Shown here: one piece after another, positions 38,354-49,600 of the stretch
Layout of the letters: each line of letters begins with the position of its first letter
How positions within the stretch are numbered: the first letter of the stretch is position 1
NCBI GenBank assembly: GCA_046347635.1
Contig: JAXMFT010000003.1
Span: 319,198 to 383,197 of the forward strand
Length of the DNA: 64,000 nt
DNA from: JAGVSZ01 sp019137045
GTDB taxonomy: Bacteria > Pseudomonadota > Gammaproteobacteria > Burkholderiales > SG8-39
Direction of reading: 5' to 3'
The notes under the pieces: model-generated
Databases searched by the model: none
What the model saw: only the letters and a program-made list of their open reading frames with translations
Told to the model about the DNA's origin: nothing
Program-made: the position numbers and the translations under genes

Positions 38354-38632
38354 ATGGCTCGAGTGGCGAAGCATCTCATCATCCAGGGCCGCGTGCAGGG
38401 CGTCGGCTTCCGCGCGGCGCTGCGGCGCGAGGCCGTGCGCCTCGGCGTGACCGGCTGGGTGCGCAATCGCCGCGACGGGACGGTCGAGGCGGTGGTCGCG
38501 GGCGACGCGGCGGCCGTCGCGCAGATCGTCCGGTGGGTCGAGCGCGGGCCGCCCGCCGCGCAGGTTACCGGGGTCGAGGTCGCGGAGACCGACGCGACCT
38601 TCGCGTCGTTCGAGTGGCTGCCGACCGCCTGA
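38354..38632 (+). CDS. acyP: acylphosphatase
   Basis: This 92-residue enzyme has both signatures of the family: GRVQGVGFRAALRREA (phosphate cradle and catalytic Arg) and GWVRNRRDGTVEAVVAG (catalytic Asn). It hydrolyses acyl phosphates such as 1,3-bisphosphoglycerate or acetyl phosphate. It stands alone between the DsrE-like lipoprotein gene (divergent, 17 bases) and dnaE (convergent, 4 bases between stops). Confidence 0.95.
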   Translation: MARVAKHLIIQGRVQGVGFRAALRREAVRLGVTGWVRNRRDGTVEAVVAGDAAAVAQIVRWVERGPPAAQVTGVEVAETDATFASFEWLPTA

Positions 38633-38636
38633 GCGC

Positions 38637-41600
38637 TCAGGCGTAGACGATTTCGACGTTCTCGGGCTGCAGCCAGTCGGCGAGCGCCGCGATCAGCCCG
38701 TCGTCCGGCGTCACCCGCCATTCGTCGCCGAGCCGCACCTCCGCGACCGCGGCGCCGCGCGCGTAGCGCACCTTCACCGGGCAGGGGCCGTTGCGGTAGG
38801 GCGCGAGCAGCTCGCGCAGCTTCGTGGCCGCCGCCGCGCTCGCGGCCGCGGCCTCCCCGTTCAGCGACAGCCGCAGCCCGCGCGCGAACTTCGCGCGCGC
38901 CGCGGCGAGGTCGTACAGCCGCTCGGCGACGACGCGGAAACCGCCGCTGAACTCGTCCTTCGCGACCTTGCCCTGCACGACGAGCGGGCGGTCCTCCTTG
39001 ACGAGGTCCCGGTGCGCCTCCCAGACCTCGCTGTAGACCGACACCTCGAGCTGCGCCGCGCCGTCGTCGAGGAGCACGATCAGCATCTTCCCGCGCCGGG
39101 TGATCGCGGTGCGCGCCGCGGCCACCATGCCGGCGAGGAGCTGCGCCTCGTTGCGCGGCTGGAGCTCGGCGAGCGTGCCGCGCAGGAACGGGGCGAACTC
39201 GCGCCGGAACGCCGCGAACGGGTGGCCCGAGAGGTAGAAGCCGAGCGCGGTCTTCTCCTCCGCGAGCCGCCGCTGCTCGTCCCAGCGCGGCGCGTCGACC
39301 AGCGCCGGGCGGTGGCGGGCGGCACCCTCCGCGTCGCCGAACAGGCTCACCTGCTGCGCGTCGCGCTCGCGCTGCTCGGCCGCCTCCAGCGCGATGCCGA
39401 CCGAGGCGAGCAGCCGCGCGCGATGGTCATCGAGCCTGTCGAACGCGCCGGCGCGCACCAGCGCCTCGACCACGCGCCGGTTGACGATGCGCTTGTCGAT
39501 GCGCTCGCAGAAGTCGAAGAGGCCGGCGAAGGGGCCGCCCGCGGCGCGCGCCTTCAGGACGGCGCCGATCGCCGACTCGCCGGTGCCCTTGATCGCGCCC
39601 AGGCCGTAGCGGATGGTGCGCCCGTCGACCGGCACGAAGCGGTACTCGCCCGCGTTGAGGTCCGGCGGCAGGATCGTCAGGCCGTTCGCGACCGCGTCGG
39701 CGTGCAGCTGCTGCACCTTGTCGGTGTCGGCCATCAGCGCGGACAGGTTGGCCGCCATGAACGCGGCGGCGTGGTGCACCTTCATGTACGCGGTCTGGTA
39801 CGCGACCAGCGCGTACGCGGCGGCGTGCGACTTGTTGAAGCCGTACCCGGCGAACTTCTCCATCAGGTCGAAGAGCTCGTTCGCGCGCGCCTTCGGCACG
39901 CCGTTCTTCTCCGCCCCGGCCACGAACATGCCGCGCTGCGTGGCCATCTCCTCCGGGAGCTTCTTGCCCATCGCGCGCCGCAGCAGGTCGGCGGCGCCGA
40001 GCGAGTAGCCGCCGATCGCCTGCGCGATCTGCATCACCTGCTCCTGGTACACCATGATGCCGTAGGTCGGCGCGAGGATCGGCTCGAGCCGCGGGTCGAG
40101 GTACGCGACGCGGCTGCGGCCGTGCTTGCGCTCGACGTAGTCCGGGATCAGGTCCATCGGCCCCGGCCGGAACAGCGCCACCAGCGCGATGATGTCCTCG
40201 AAGCGGTCGGGGCGCGCGCGCTTGAGCAGGTCGCGCATGCCGCGCGATTCGAACTGGAACACCGCGGTCGCGTTGGCCGCCGCGAACAGGCGGTAGGTGT
40301 CGCGGTCGTCGAGCGGGATCGACTCGAGCGCGAGCGTCGAGGCCGGGTCGAGCTGGCGCACGTAGCGCAGCGTCCAGTCGAGGATGGTGAGGGTGGTGAG
40401 CCCGAGGAAGTCGAACTTCACGAGCCCGATCGCCTCCACCCCCTTCATGTCGAGCTGCGACACCATCGCCTCGGAGCCCTGCGCGGCGTACAGCGGGCAG
40501 AAGTCGGTGAGCTTGCCGGGCGCGATCAGCACGCCGCCGGCGTGCATGCCGACGTTGCGCGTGAGGCCCTCGAGCTCGCCGGCGAGCGCGAGCAGCTCGC
40601 GCGTCTCCTCCTCCGCCTCCTCGCGCTCGGCCAGGCGCGGCTCCATCTCGCGCGCCATCTTCAGCGTGATCAGCTTGCCCGGCTGGAACGGGATCAGCTT
40701 CGCCAGCTCGTCGGCGCGGCTGTAGCTCCACTCGAGCACCCGCCCGACGTCGCGCACCACCGCCTTCGCCGCCATGGTGCCGAAGGTGGCGATCTGCGAG
40801 ACCGACTCGGCCCCGTACTTGCGCTTCACGTAGTCGATCACGCGGTCGCGCCCGTCCTGGCAGAAGTCGATGTCGAAGTCGGGCATCGACACCCGCTCGG
40901 GGTTGAGGAAGCGCTCGAACAGGAGGTCGTAGCGCAGCGGGTCGAGGTCGGTGATGCCGAGCGAGTACGCGGCGAGCGAACCGGCGCCGGAGCCGCGCCC
41001 CGGCCCCACCGGCACCCCGTTCGACTTCGCCCAGTTGATGAAGTCGGCCACGATCAGGAAGTAGCCGGCGAAGCCCATCTGGATGATCGTCTTCGCCTCG
41101 AACGCGAGCCGCTCGCGGTAGCGCGGCGACTGGCGCGCGCGCTCGTCCGCGTCGGGATAGAGCTGCGCGAGCCGCCCGCCGAGCCCCTGCTCCGCCGCGG
41201 CGACGAGGTACTCGTCGAGGGTCACTCCCGGCGGGGTCGGGAACCGCGGCAGCCGCGACCTGCCGAGCTCGAGCACGAGGTTGCAGCGCTGCGCGATCTC
41301 GACCGCGTTCGCGAGCGCCTCCGGCAGGTCGGCGAACGCGGCCGCCATCTCGGCCTGGGTCTTGAAGTACGACTCGGGCGTGAACGCGCGCGGGCGCCGC
41401 TGGTCGGCGAGGACGTAGCCCTCGGCGATGCACACGCGCGCCTCGTGCGCCTTGAACTCGTCGCGCCGCAGGAACTGCACCGGGTGCGTCGCGACGACCG
41501 GCAGCCCGGTGGCGCCCGCCAGCTCGACCGCGGCCGCGATGTACGCCTCGGTGTGCGGCGCGCCGGCGCGCTGGAGCTCGAGGTAGTACGCGCCCGGGAA

Positions 41601-42086
41601 GCTCGCGCCCCACTCGCGCGCGAGGCGCGCGGCAGCGGCGGGGTTGCCCTGCAGGAGCGCCGCGCCGACGTCGCCCGCCGCGGCGCCCGACAGCGCGATC
41701 AGGCCCTCGCCCCCGCCCGCCGCGAGCCACTCGCGCCGCAGCTCCGCGCGCCCGCGGTACTGGTTGTCGCGGTAGGCGCGGGTGAGCAGCTCGCTCAGCC
41801 GCAGGTAGCCGGCGTGCGAGCGCACGAGCAGCAGCAGGCGGTGCGGCTTGTCGCGTTCGGCCTCGTTGGTGATCCACACGTCGCAGCCGACGATCGGCTT
41901 CACCCCGCGCTTGCGCGCGGCCTTGTAGAAGTCGACCATGCCGAAGACGTTGCCGAGGTCGGTGAGCGCGAGCGCCCCCATCGCGTCGGCGGCGGCGCAC
42001 GCCACCGCATCGTCCAGGCGCACGATGCCGTCGACGATCGAGTACTCGCTGTGCAGGCGGAGATGGACGAACGACGGCTGCGGCAT
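38637..42086 (-). CDS. dnaE: DNA polymerase III alpha subunit
   Basis: This 1149-residue replicative polymerase has an N-terminal PHP domain (FVHLRLHSEYSIVDG), a polymerase palm with the catalytic acids in SMPDFDIDFCQDGRDRVIDYV, GPGRGSGAGSLAAYSLGITDLDPL in the active site, the thumb/finger parts (FNKSHAAAYALVAYQTAYMKVHH), and a C-terminal OB fold (about 1000-1080). It is full length and uninterrupted, unlike several shorter genes here. It appears to be the standard housekeeping DnaE1. Confidence 0.98.
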   Translation of the reverse strand: MPQPSFVHLRLHSEYSIVDGIVRLDDAVACAAADAMGALALTDLGNVFGMVDFYKAARKRGVKPIVGCDVWITNEAERDKPHRLLLLVRSHAGYLRLSELLTRAYRDNQYRGRAELRREWLAAGGGEGLIALSGAAAGDVGAALLQGNPAAAARLAREWGASFPGAYYLELQRAGAPHTEAYIAAAVELAGATGLPVVATHPVQFLRRDEFKAHEARVCIAEGYVLADQRRPRAFTPESYFKTQAEMAAAFADLPEALANAVEIAQRCNLVLELGRSRLPRFPTPPGVTLDEYLVAAAEQGLGGRLAQLYPDADERARQSPRYRERLAFEAKTIIQMGFAGYFLIVADFINWAKSNGVPVGPGRGSGAGSLAAYSLGITDLDPLRYDLLFERFLNPERVSMPDFDIDFCQDGRDRVIDYVKRKYGAESVSQIATFGTMAAKAVVRDVGRVLEWSYSRADELAKLIPFQPGKLITLKMAREMEPRLAEREEAEEETRELLALAGELEGLTRNVGMHAGGVLIAPGKLTDFCPLYAAQGSEAMVSQLDMKGVEAIGLVKFDFLGLTTLTILDWTLRYVRQLDPASTLALESIPLDDRDTYRLFAAANATAVFQFESRGMRDLLKRARPDRFEDIIALVALFRPGPMDLIPDYVERKHGRSRVAYLDPRLEPILAPTYGIMVYQEQVMQIAQAIGGYSLGAADLLRRAMGKKLPEEMATQRGMFVAGAEKNGVPKARANELFDLMEKFAGYGFNKSHAAAYALVAYQTAYMKVHHAAAFMAANLSALMADTDKVQQLHADAVANGLTILPPDLNAGEYRFVPVDGRTIRYGLGAIKGTGESAIGAVLKARAAGGPFAGLFDFCERIDKRIVNRRVVEALVRAGAFDRLDDHRARLLASVGIALEAAEQRERDAQQVSLFGDAEGAARHRPALVDAPRWDEQRRLAEEKTALGFYLSGHPFAAFRREFAPFLRGTLAELQPRNEAQLLAGMVAAARTAITRRGKMLIVLLDDGAAQLEVSVYSEVWEAHRDLVKEDRPLVVQGKVAKDEFSGGFRVVAERLYDLAAARAKFARGLRLSLNGEAAAASAAAATKLRELLAPYRNGPCPVKVRYARGAAVAEVRLGDEWRVTPDDGLIAALADWLQPENVEIVYA

Positions 42087-42197
42087 GGTCGTGCGGGGGA
42101 GGCGGGAATTCTAGCGCCGTTCCCCCTCGCGCCGCGATTGCCGGCGCGGCGCGCGTCGTGTACAAGTCGCCTGTCGCCCCCTCGCCCCCGCCCCGCC

Positions 42198-42677
42198 ATG
42201 CGCATCGCTCCGCCGCTCCTCCTCGCCCTCGCCCTCGCCCTCGCCGCCGCCGGCGCCGCCGACGCGCAGAAGATCGGCCGCTACGTCTTCCCCGACGGGC
42301 GCGTCGTGTACTCCGACCAGCCGGTGCCCGGCGCGAGGCTCGCGAACGAGGTGGCGCCGCCCCCGCCGCCGGCCGCGCCGGCGGCCGAGGGCCGCAAGGC
42401 CCCTGCGCCGCCCCGCCCGGATGCGGGCGCCGCGCGCATCCAGCGCCGGGACCAGGCGGACGCCGAGATGCGCGCCGCGACCGAGGCGCTCGAGCGCGCG
42501 CGCGCGCAGCTCGCGGCGGGCGTCGAGCCCCTGCCGGGCGAGCGCACCGGCACGGCGAAGGGCGGCAGCCGCCTCAACGAGGCGTACGAGGCGCGGCAGG
42601 CCGCCAACCAGCAGGCGGTCGCGGACGCCGAGGCGCGCCTGCAGCGCGCCGTCGCGGCGCGCAACGCGGCGAACTAG
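42198..42677 (+). CDS. DUF4124 exported protein
   Basis: This 159-residue protein has a signal peptide (about 1-24, ending ADAQ), then the DUF4124 motif GRYVFPDGRVVYSDQPVPGARLANEV (about 27-52). A Pro/Ala-rich hinge leads to a charged helical tail (DQADAEMRAATEALERARAQL, then EARQAANQQAVADAEARL) that may form a coiled coil. DUF4124 proteins are common periplasmic or outer-membrane-associated proteins of unknown function in beta- and gammaproteobacteria. Divergent from dnaE. Confidence 0.85.
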   Translation: MRIAPPLLLALALALAAAGAADAQKIGRYVFPDGRVVYSDQPVPGARLANEVAPPPPPAAPAAEGRKAPAPPRPDAGAARIQRRDQADAEMRAATEALERARAQLAAGVEPLPGERTGTAKGGSRLNEAYEARQAANQQAVADAEARLQRAVAARNAAN

Positions 42678-42693
42678 CGCGCCGCCGGCGCGT

Positions 42694-43614
42694 GTGAACC
42701 GCTCGCCGGGCGCGCCCGCGCACGCCGCGCCCGACGCGCGCGCCGCGCGCCTTCGCGTGCAGGCGACGCGGGCCCTCGCCGCGCTGCTCGTCGGCGCGTG
42801 CGCCATCGCGTTCGCCCCGATCTTCGTGCGCCTGTCCGAGACCGGCCCGACCGCGAGCGCGTTCTGGCGCGCGGCGCTGGCGGTGCCGCTCCTCTGGGGC
42901 TGGGCCGCCGCGGCCCCGCGCGCGCCGGGCGACGCCGCGGGCGCGCTCACGCTGCCGATGCTGCTCGCCGGGCTGTTCTTCGCCGGCGACCTCGCCTTCT
43001 GGCACCTGACGATCGTGTTCACCTCGGTCGCGAACGCGACGCTGCTCGCCAACCTGGCGCCGATCTTCGTGACGGTCGGGGCGTGGGCGGTATTCGGCCA
43101 GCGCGTGACGCGGACCTTCCTGGCGGGCATGACGACCGCGCTGGCGGGCGCGTTCGTGCTGGTCGGCCCGAGCTTCGGTCTCGGAGAGCGGCACCTCCTC
43201 GGCGATGCGCTCGGCGTGGTGACCGCGGCCTTCTACGGCGCGTACATCCTCGCGGTGACGCACCTGCGCGAGGCGCGCTCCACCGCGCGCATCATGGCGG
43301 TGAGCACGACCGTGTGCGCGGCGGCGCTCCTGCCCTTTGCCGTCGCCTCGGGCGAGACGATGCTGCCGGTGACGGCGGCCGGGTGGCTCGTGCTCTGCGG
43401 GCTCGCGCTCGTGTGCCAGACCGCGGGCCAGGGACTGATCGCCTACGCGATGGCGCACCTGCCCGCGTCGTTCTCGTCGGTGAGCCTGCTCCTGCAGCCC
43501 GTGATGGCGACGCTGTATGCGTGGGTCATCCTGGGCGAACGCGCGGGACCCGCGCAGTTCGCGGGCGGCGCGGTGATCCTGGCCGGGATCTGGCTCGCCC
43601 GCAGGGGCAGGTAG
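42694..43614 (+). CDS. EamA/DMT-family transporter
   Basis: This 306-residue protein has ten TM helices in two EamA repeats (about 25-150 and 165-300), with FAPIFVRLSETGPTASAFWRAALA in the first and QTAGQGLIAYAMAHLPASFSSVSLLLQPV in the second. DMT exporters move amino acids, nucleosides or other metabolites; no substrate can be assigned. GTG at 42694 is the closest upstream start. It ends 4 bases before the stop of the convergent adhesin gene. Confidence 0.88.
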   Translation: MNRSPGAPAHAAPDARAARLRVQATRALAALLVGACAIAFAPIFVRLSETGPTASAFWRAALAVPLLWGWAAAAPRAPGDAAGALTLPMLLAGLFFAGDLAFWHLTIVFTSVANATLLANLAPIFVTVGAWAVFGQRVTRTFLAGMTTALAGAFVLVGPSFGLGERHLLGDALGVVTAAFYGAYILAVTHLREARSTARIMAVSTTVCAAALLPFAVASGETMLPVTAAGWLVLCGLALVCQTAGQGLIAYAMAHLPASFSSVSLLLQPVMATLYAWVILGERAGPAQFAGGAVILAGIWLARRGR

Positions 43615-43617
43615 GGA

Positions 43618-46600
43618 TCAGAAGCAGCGGCCGAGCACGCGGCGCTGGCCGTCGCGCTCGAGCGCGAGGCAGTCGATGCGCGCGGCGCCGGCGACGCGCG
43701 ACGCGACCGCGTCTTCGGCGTCGGCGCTGCGCTGCGTGGCGGTGACGAGCGCGTGGTCGGCGGGCGGAACGCCCTGCCCCACGACGAGGCGCCCGTCCAC
43801 GAACGTGATCGTGTAGTTGGGCGACGACACGCCCGCGGGAACGATCGGATAGGTGCCGACCGGCGAGAGCACCGTCGCCGGCGAGGTGATCGACAGCGCG
43901 CCGCTCAGATCCCCCAGCGACTGCCCGAGCTTGAACCCGGTCGCGCTGGCGGTGAACGGGGGATTGGGTTCGCCGTAGCGGCGTGCCGCATCGTTCGCCG
44001 TGATGGTGAGCGGGGCCGGCGCGATCACCAGCTGTCCGTTCACGAGGCTGATCGTGTAGTTCGAGTTGGCGCCGCTCGCGACGTTGATGGCGTAGGTGCC
44101 GGCGTTCGACGCGATCGTCGCCGGCGTGGTCAGCGTGACGCCCGGGATCGCCGCCGGCGTGTCGCCGTTCGCGAGGCCGGCAAACGTCGCGGTGAGCGGC
44201 GGGTTCGCATCGCCGTACAGCCGCGCCTTGCCATCGGCGCTGATCGTGAGCGGCGCGGGGGTGATCACGAGCTGGCCGTTCACGAACGTGATGCTGTAGT
44301 TCGGGTTGTTCGCGTTGGTCACCGTGCCCTGCGTGATCGCGTACGGGCCGCCGGCGACCGTCTCGCCCGCCGCGCGCACCGGCGCGCCGGCGAGCACGTC
44401 GCCGTTGACCGTCGGCGCGGCGAAGGTGAGCGCCGGGTCCGGCTGGCCGTAGACCTTGGTCTGGTTGTCCGCGGTGACGACGATCGGCCGCGGCGTGACG
44501 GTGAGCACGCCGTCGGCGAACGTGATCGTGTAGTTCGAGGCCGACCCCGAGCCGAAGTTGGCCGCGGTCGGCGTGAGCGCGTACGGTCCGACGCCGGAAG
44601 CGACCGTCGCCGGGCTGGTGACGCTGACGTTGGTGATCGCGTCGGCGCCCGCGAGCGAGCCCGCGGTGATCGTGTACGGCCCGGTCGCGGGGTTCGGGTC
44701 GCCGTAGGGGCGCGACTGGTTGTTCGCCTGCACGGTGATCGCGCGCGGGCCGATGGTGAGCTGGCCGTTCTGGAGCGTGATCGCGTAGTTCGCCGCGGAG
44801 CCGACGGAGAAGTTCGCGCCGGTATTCGCGAGCACCCAGACGCTGCCCGCCGGCGAGGTCGGCAGCGCCGGGCTCGTCACGTTCACCGAGCCGATCGCGT
44901 CGGCGCCCACGAGCGTGCCCGCGGTGATCGTGAACGGGCCGGTGGCCGGGTTCGGGTCGCCGTAGGCGCGGCTCTGGTCGTTCGCCTGCACCGAGATCGG
45001 GCGCGGCGTGATCGTGAGCGCGGTCGCGTTGCCCGGCGCCTGCACGAAGCCGTAGCCGATGTCCGAGACGAGCCCCGAGCCGTTGATCGCCGCGGTGCCG
45101 ACCGGCGTCGTCGCGACCGCGGGCGAGGTGAAAGCGAGCGTGCCGCTGTAGGCGTCGGCCGCGACGTCGCCGTTGACCAGGCCGCCGACCGCACCGGTGA
45201 AGGCCGGGTTCGGGTCGCCGTACGCGCGGCTCGCCGCGTTTGCGGTGTAGGTGAGCAGCGGCTGGTACCGGTAGACGTTGTGATTGCCGGTCGCCGGCAC
45301 CGTCGCGCCGCACGGGCCGCCGAAGGTGCAGTTGTAGAGATTCGGCTTCGCGCCGCCGGGCACCGGGATCGTGCCGGTGTTCGTGGCCGGGCTGAACGAG
45401 TAGGTCAGCCAGCGCCCCGCCGGGGCCGACGGGCCGAACGCCCCGAAGTGAATGTCGTCGCCGCTCGCGAGCGTCACGTCGCCCGCGGTCGAGGCGACGT
45501 TGCCGGCGAGCGTGAGGTCGTTCCCCGCGCCGAGCGCGGTCTGGATCAGCACGTTCCCCGTCGCGTTGACCGGTCCCACGGTCAGCGCGTTGGCGTCGAT
45601 GATCGACGTGGCGGCGCTGCTGGCGACGGTCACGGTGTTGAAGTTGTTCCCGGCGTTCGTGAGCGTGACCGCCCCTGCGCCGCCGGTGATCGCGGTCGCC
45701 CCGGTGATCACGGCCGGGCCGGACTGGGTGATGTCGCCGCCGGTGCTGGCGAGGGTCATCGACGCCGCGCTGGTCGCGGGCAGCGCGATCCCGTTCCCGG
45801 TGACGTTGAGCGCGTTGAGCGGGAGCGTGTTGCCGATCGCGCCGCCGAAGGCGACCGCACCGGTCCCGGCGTTCACCGTGAGGTTGCGGGCCGCACCCGA
45901 CGAATTCACCGTGCCGTTGAAGGTCGCGGCGCCGCCCGCGCCGCCGCCGCCCGCGCCGGCGGAGGTGATCGTCCGGTTCGCCGGCAGCAGCACGTTGCCG
46001 TCGAGCGTGATGGCCGCGCCGTTCCCCGGCGTTCCGGCCCCGGTGCGCGCGCCGCCCGCGGCGGCGAGGTTTCCGTTCAGCGTGATGGTGGGCGTGCCGT
46101 CGGTCGCGTCGAGCAGGATCGTGCCGGCGTTGCCGCCCGCCTGGTTCGCGCCCGCGCCGGCGCCGCCGCTCGTCGTGACCGCGGCGACCGTCACGTCGGC
46201 GCCGGTGACCGACACCGCGCCGCCGCCGAGCCCGGCGCTGTTGATGCCCGCGCCCCCGCTCGTCGTGATCGCGCCGGTCGTGGTCGTCCCGGTCGCGGCG
46301 AGCGTCACCGTCCCGCCGGCCGCCTTCGTGTTCCCCTGCGTCGTGATTGCATTTGCGGCGATGTTGCCGCCGGTCGCGCTCAGCGTGATGCTGCCGGCCG
46401 TCCCGCCGGTGCCCGTGCCGGTCGCCGCGCCGGCGCGCGCGGTCAGCGTGCCGCCGCCGTTGATCGCGATGCCCCCGGCGGTCGCAGTGAGCGCGATCGT
46501 CCCGGCATCGCCGCCGTTCCGGTTGGCGGAGACGGCGTTCGACCCGCTCGCGGTGATCGCGCGCGTCGCGACCGAAGCGCCCGTGATCGTGACCGCACCG

Positions 46601-49600
46601 CCGCTCCGCCCGGCTGCGTTCGTCGCGGCGGTGCCGCCGGAGGCGGTGATGGTGTTGTTGACCGCCACGGCGCCGGCGCCGGTGATCGACACGGCGCCGG
46701 CGTCCTGGCCGCGGCCGCCGGTGGTGGTGATCGTGCTCGCGACGGTGACGTTCCCGCCCGTGCCGTTGACGGTTACCGCGCCCCCGCTGCCGCCGTTGCC
46801 GGTCCCCACCGAATTGCCGCCGATCGTCGAGACCGCCCCGTTCAGCGTCGCGCCCGTGCCCGTGACCGAGATCGCGCCGCCGCTGCCGCCGGCATTGCCT
46901 GCGCCGTTGCCCGTCGAGCCGCGCGCCGTCAGCGCGCGCGTGGTCACCGCCCCGCCGGTCGCTGCGATGGTGATGTTCCCGGCGTCGCGGCCCGCGGTGC
47001 CCGTCGTCGCGGCGCCGCCGCTCGTCGCGATCGTCTTGTTGCCCGCGCCCGCGATGCTGATGTCGCCCGCCGCGCTGATGTCGACGCTGCCGCCGTTCTG
47101 GCCGCTGCCGCCGCTCGCGTTGATGAGCGTTGCGAGGTTCGCCGCGGTGGTCCCGACCGACCCCGCGCCGGCGTCGATGTCCACCGTCCCACCCGTGCCG
47201 CCGGCCGCGCCGGCGGTCGAGTTCCCGCCGCGCACGTCGATGAGTCCGTTGAGCGTCACGGCCGTGGCGCCGGCGCCCGTCTTGGTGAGGTTCACCGTGC
47301 CGCCGGTGCCCCCTGCCCCCGTTGCAGCCGCGCTACCGAGCGCCGTGATCGCGCGCACGCCGACCGTCCCGCCGCTCACGTTGACCGTGCCGGCGTTCTG
47401 TCCGGCGCTGCCGGTCTCGGCCGCGCCGCCGCTCGCCGTGATCGTGCCGGCGAGGTTCACCGTTCCGGTCGTGCCGCTCGACACGGTGACCGTACCCGCA
47501 TCCTGCCCGCGCCCGCCGCTGACGTTGATCGTCCCCGCGGCGACGCTCGCGACCGTGCCGGTCGTCCCGGTGGCCGTCACCGCGCCCCCGCTGCCGCCGT
47601 TGCCGGTGCCCACCGAGTTGCCGCCGATCGCCGAGACCGCTCCGTTCAGCGCCGCGCCGACGCCCGATACCGAGATCGTCCCGCCGCTGCCGCCCGCGTG
47701 GTTGCCGGGGCCAACGCCCGCCGATCCGTTCGCGCTCAGCGCGCGCGTGGTGACCGTCCCGCCAGTGGACGCGATGGTGATGTTCCCGGCATCGCGCCCC
47801 GCGGTACCCGTCGCCGCGGCGCCGCCGCTCGTCGCGATCGTCTTGTTGCCCGCGCCCGCGATGCTGATGCTGCCCGCCGCGCTGATGTCGACGCTGCCGC
47901 CGTTCTGGCCGCGGCCGCCGCTCGCGTTGATCAGCGTTCCGAGGTTCGCCGCGGTCGTGGCCACCGTACCGGCGCCTGCGTCCACGTCCACCGTCCCGCC
48001 GGTGCCGCCGGTCGCGCCGTTCGTCGAGTCGCCGCCGCGCACGTCGATCAGGCCGTTCAGCGTCACCGCGGTCGCGGCCGCGCCGGTCTTGGTGAGGTTG
48101 ACGGTGCCGCCGTTGCCGCCCGCAAAGCCCCCCGCCGCGCCATTGCTGCCGCGCGCGGTGATCGCGCCGACCGTGACGGTCCCGCCGGACACGCTGACGG
48201 TGCCGCCCGCATTACCGGCGCTGCCGGCCGCCGCCGCGCCGCCGCTCGCCGTGATCGCGCCGGTGACGTTCACGGCGCCCGTCGGCTGGGCGGTGAGCGT
48301 GACGTTCCCGCCCGTGCGCCCGGCGAGGCCGGCCGTGCTGATCGCGCCGGCCCCACCGACGTTCGCGCCCGTGGCCGTGAAGCTTCCCCCGCGGGTGGTC
48401 ACCGCGCCGCCGACCACGGCGTTGCCGGCGCCCGAGCTGTCGGCGTCGGCGGTCAGGACGACGCTCAGCGCACCGACGTTGACGTTGTTCGCGGCGCTGA
48501 TCGTCGCCCCGGTGGTGTCGATGTTGTTGTGCGCCTGGAGCGTGAGCGTCGCCGGCGCGCTCCCGACGGTCGTCTTGCTGACGTTGGCGCCGGCCTGGAA
48601 GGTGATGTTGCCCGCCTGCGTGTTGGCGCCGCTCGTCGTCGTGGCGACGGTGACGTTCTGCCCCGCGTTCAGCGCGTTGTTGATGAGGTTGACGCCGAGC
48701 TGCGCGCCGTCGTTCGTGCTCGCCCAGCTCGGCCCGGCCGCGCACCCCGACAGGTTGGTGCACGTGCCGGCCGCATTGACGATCAGGATGTTGTTGGGGT
48801 CGATCAGCCATTCGCCGCCGCGGCCCGCGGGCGCAGTGGCGTCCGGGGTGCGCAGCACGTCGAGGTGCTGCCGGCCCGAGGTCTCGATGAAGCCGCCGTC
48901 GCCGCCCTGCGGCCCGCCGCGCGCGCTGAGGCTGCCGTAGATGCGCGCCGCCTCGTCCGCGTAGGCGATCACCGTGCCGCCGTCGCCGCGCGCCGTCGCG
49001 CTCGCGTCGACCGTCGCGTCCGCGCCGATGTAGAGCGCGCGGCTGTTGGGCAGCGGCCCTGCGCCCTGCCGACTGCCGCCGATGTGCACCGTCCCGCCGC
49101 CGCTTGCGCCCGAAGCGTCGACCGCGGCGTCGCCGGCGAGGCCGACCCGCGCGCCGAGCAGCTGCACGTCGCCGCCCTTGCCGGCCGCGCCGCTCGCCTC
49201 GATCCGGCCCTCCGCGAACAGCGTCCCCTGCTCGGCCTGCACCGTGACGCTGCCGCCTTGCGGGCCCTTCGCGCTCACGACGCTGGTCGCCGCGAGCGTG
49301 ACGTCGCGCGACGCTTTCAGCACCACGTTGCCGGCGGCGTTGACGGTCGCGCCGTCCGCGCTGACCGTCCCCGCGTTCCGGATCGCCGCACCGTAGATCC
49401 CCGCGAAGCCGGACTCGGCGATGAGCCGGCCGACGTTGAGCGCCTCGCCCCCGGCCTGCAACTGCACGCGCAGGTGCGGGTTGGCCGCGGAGACGAGCTC
49501 GACGCTCTTCCCGGCCGCGAGCAGGATGTCGCCGTTCGGCGCGGTGATCACGCCGTGGTTCTCGACCGTCGGCGCGACCAGGTAGACCGGCCCCCCGGAA

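Noticed and set aside
38637..42086. Second (mutasome-type) DnaE2
   Set aside because: The 1149-residue length and standard motifs fit the housekeeping DnaE1, and no imuA/imuB gene is nearby.
45000..48300. Regularly spaced repeats that could be taken for a CRISPR or satellite array
   Set aside because: The repeats are in frame, have variable unit length and encode beta-helix and MBG repeats. There are no constant direct repeats with unique spacers.
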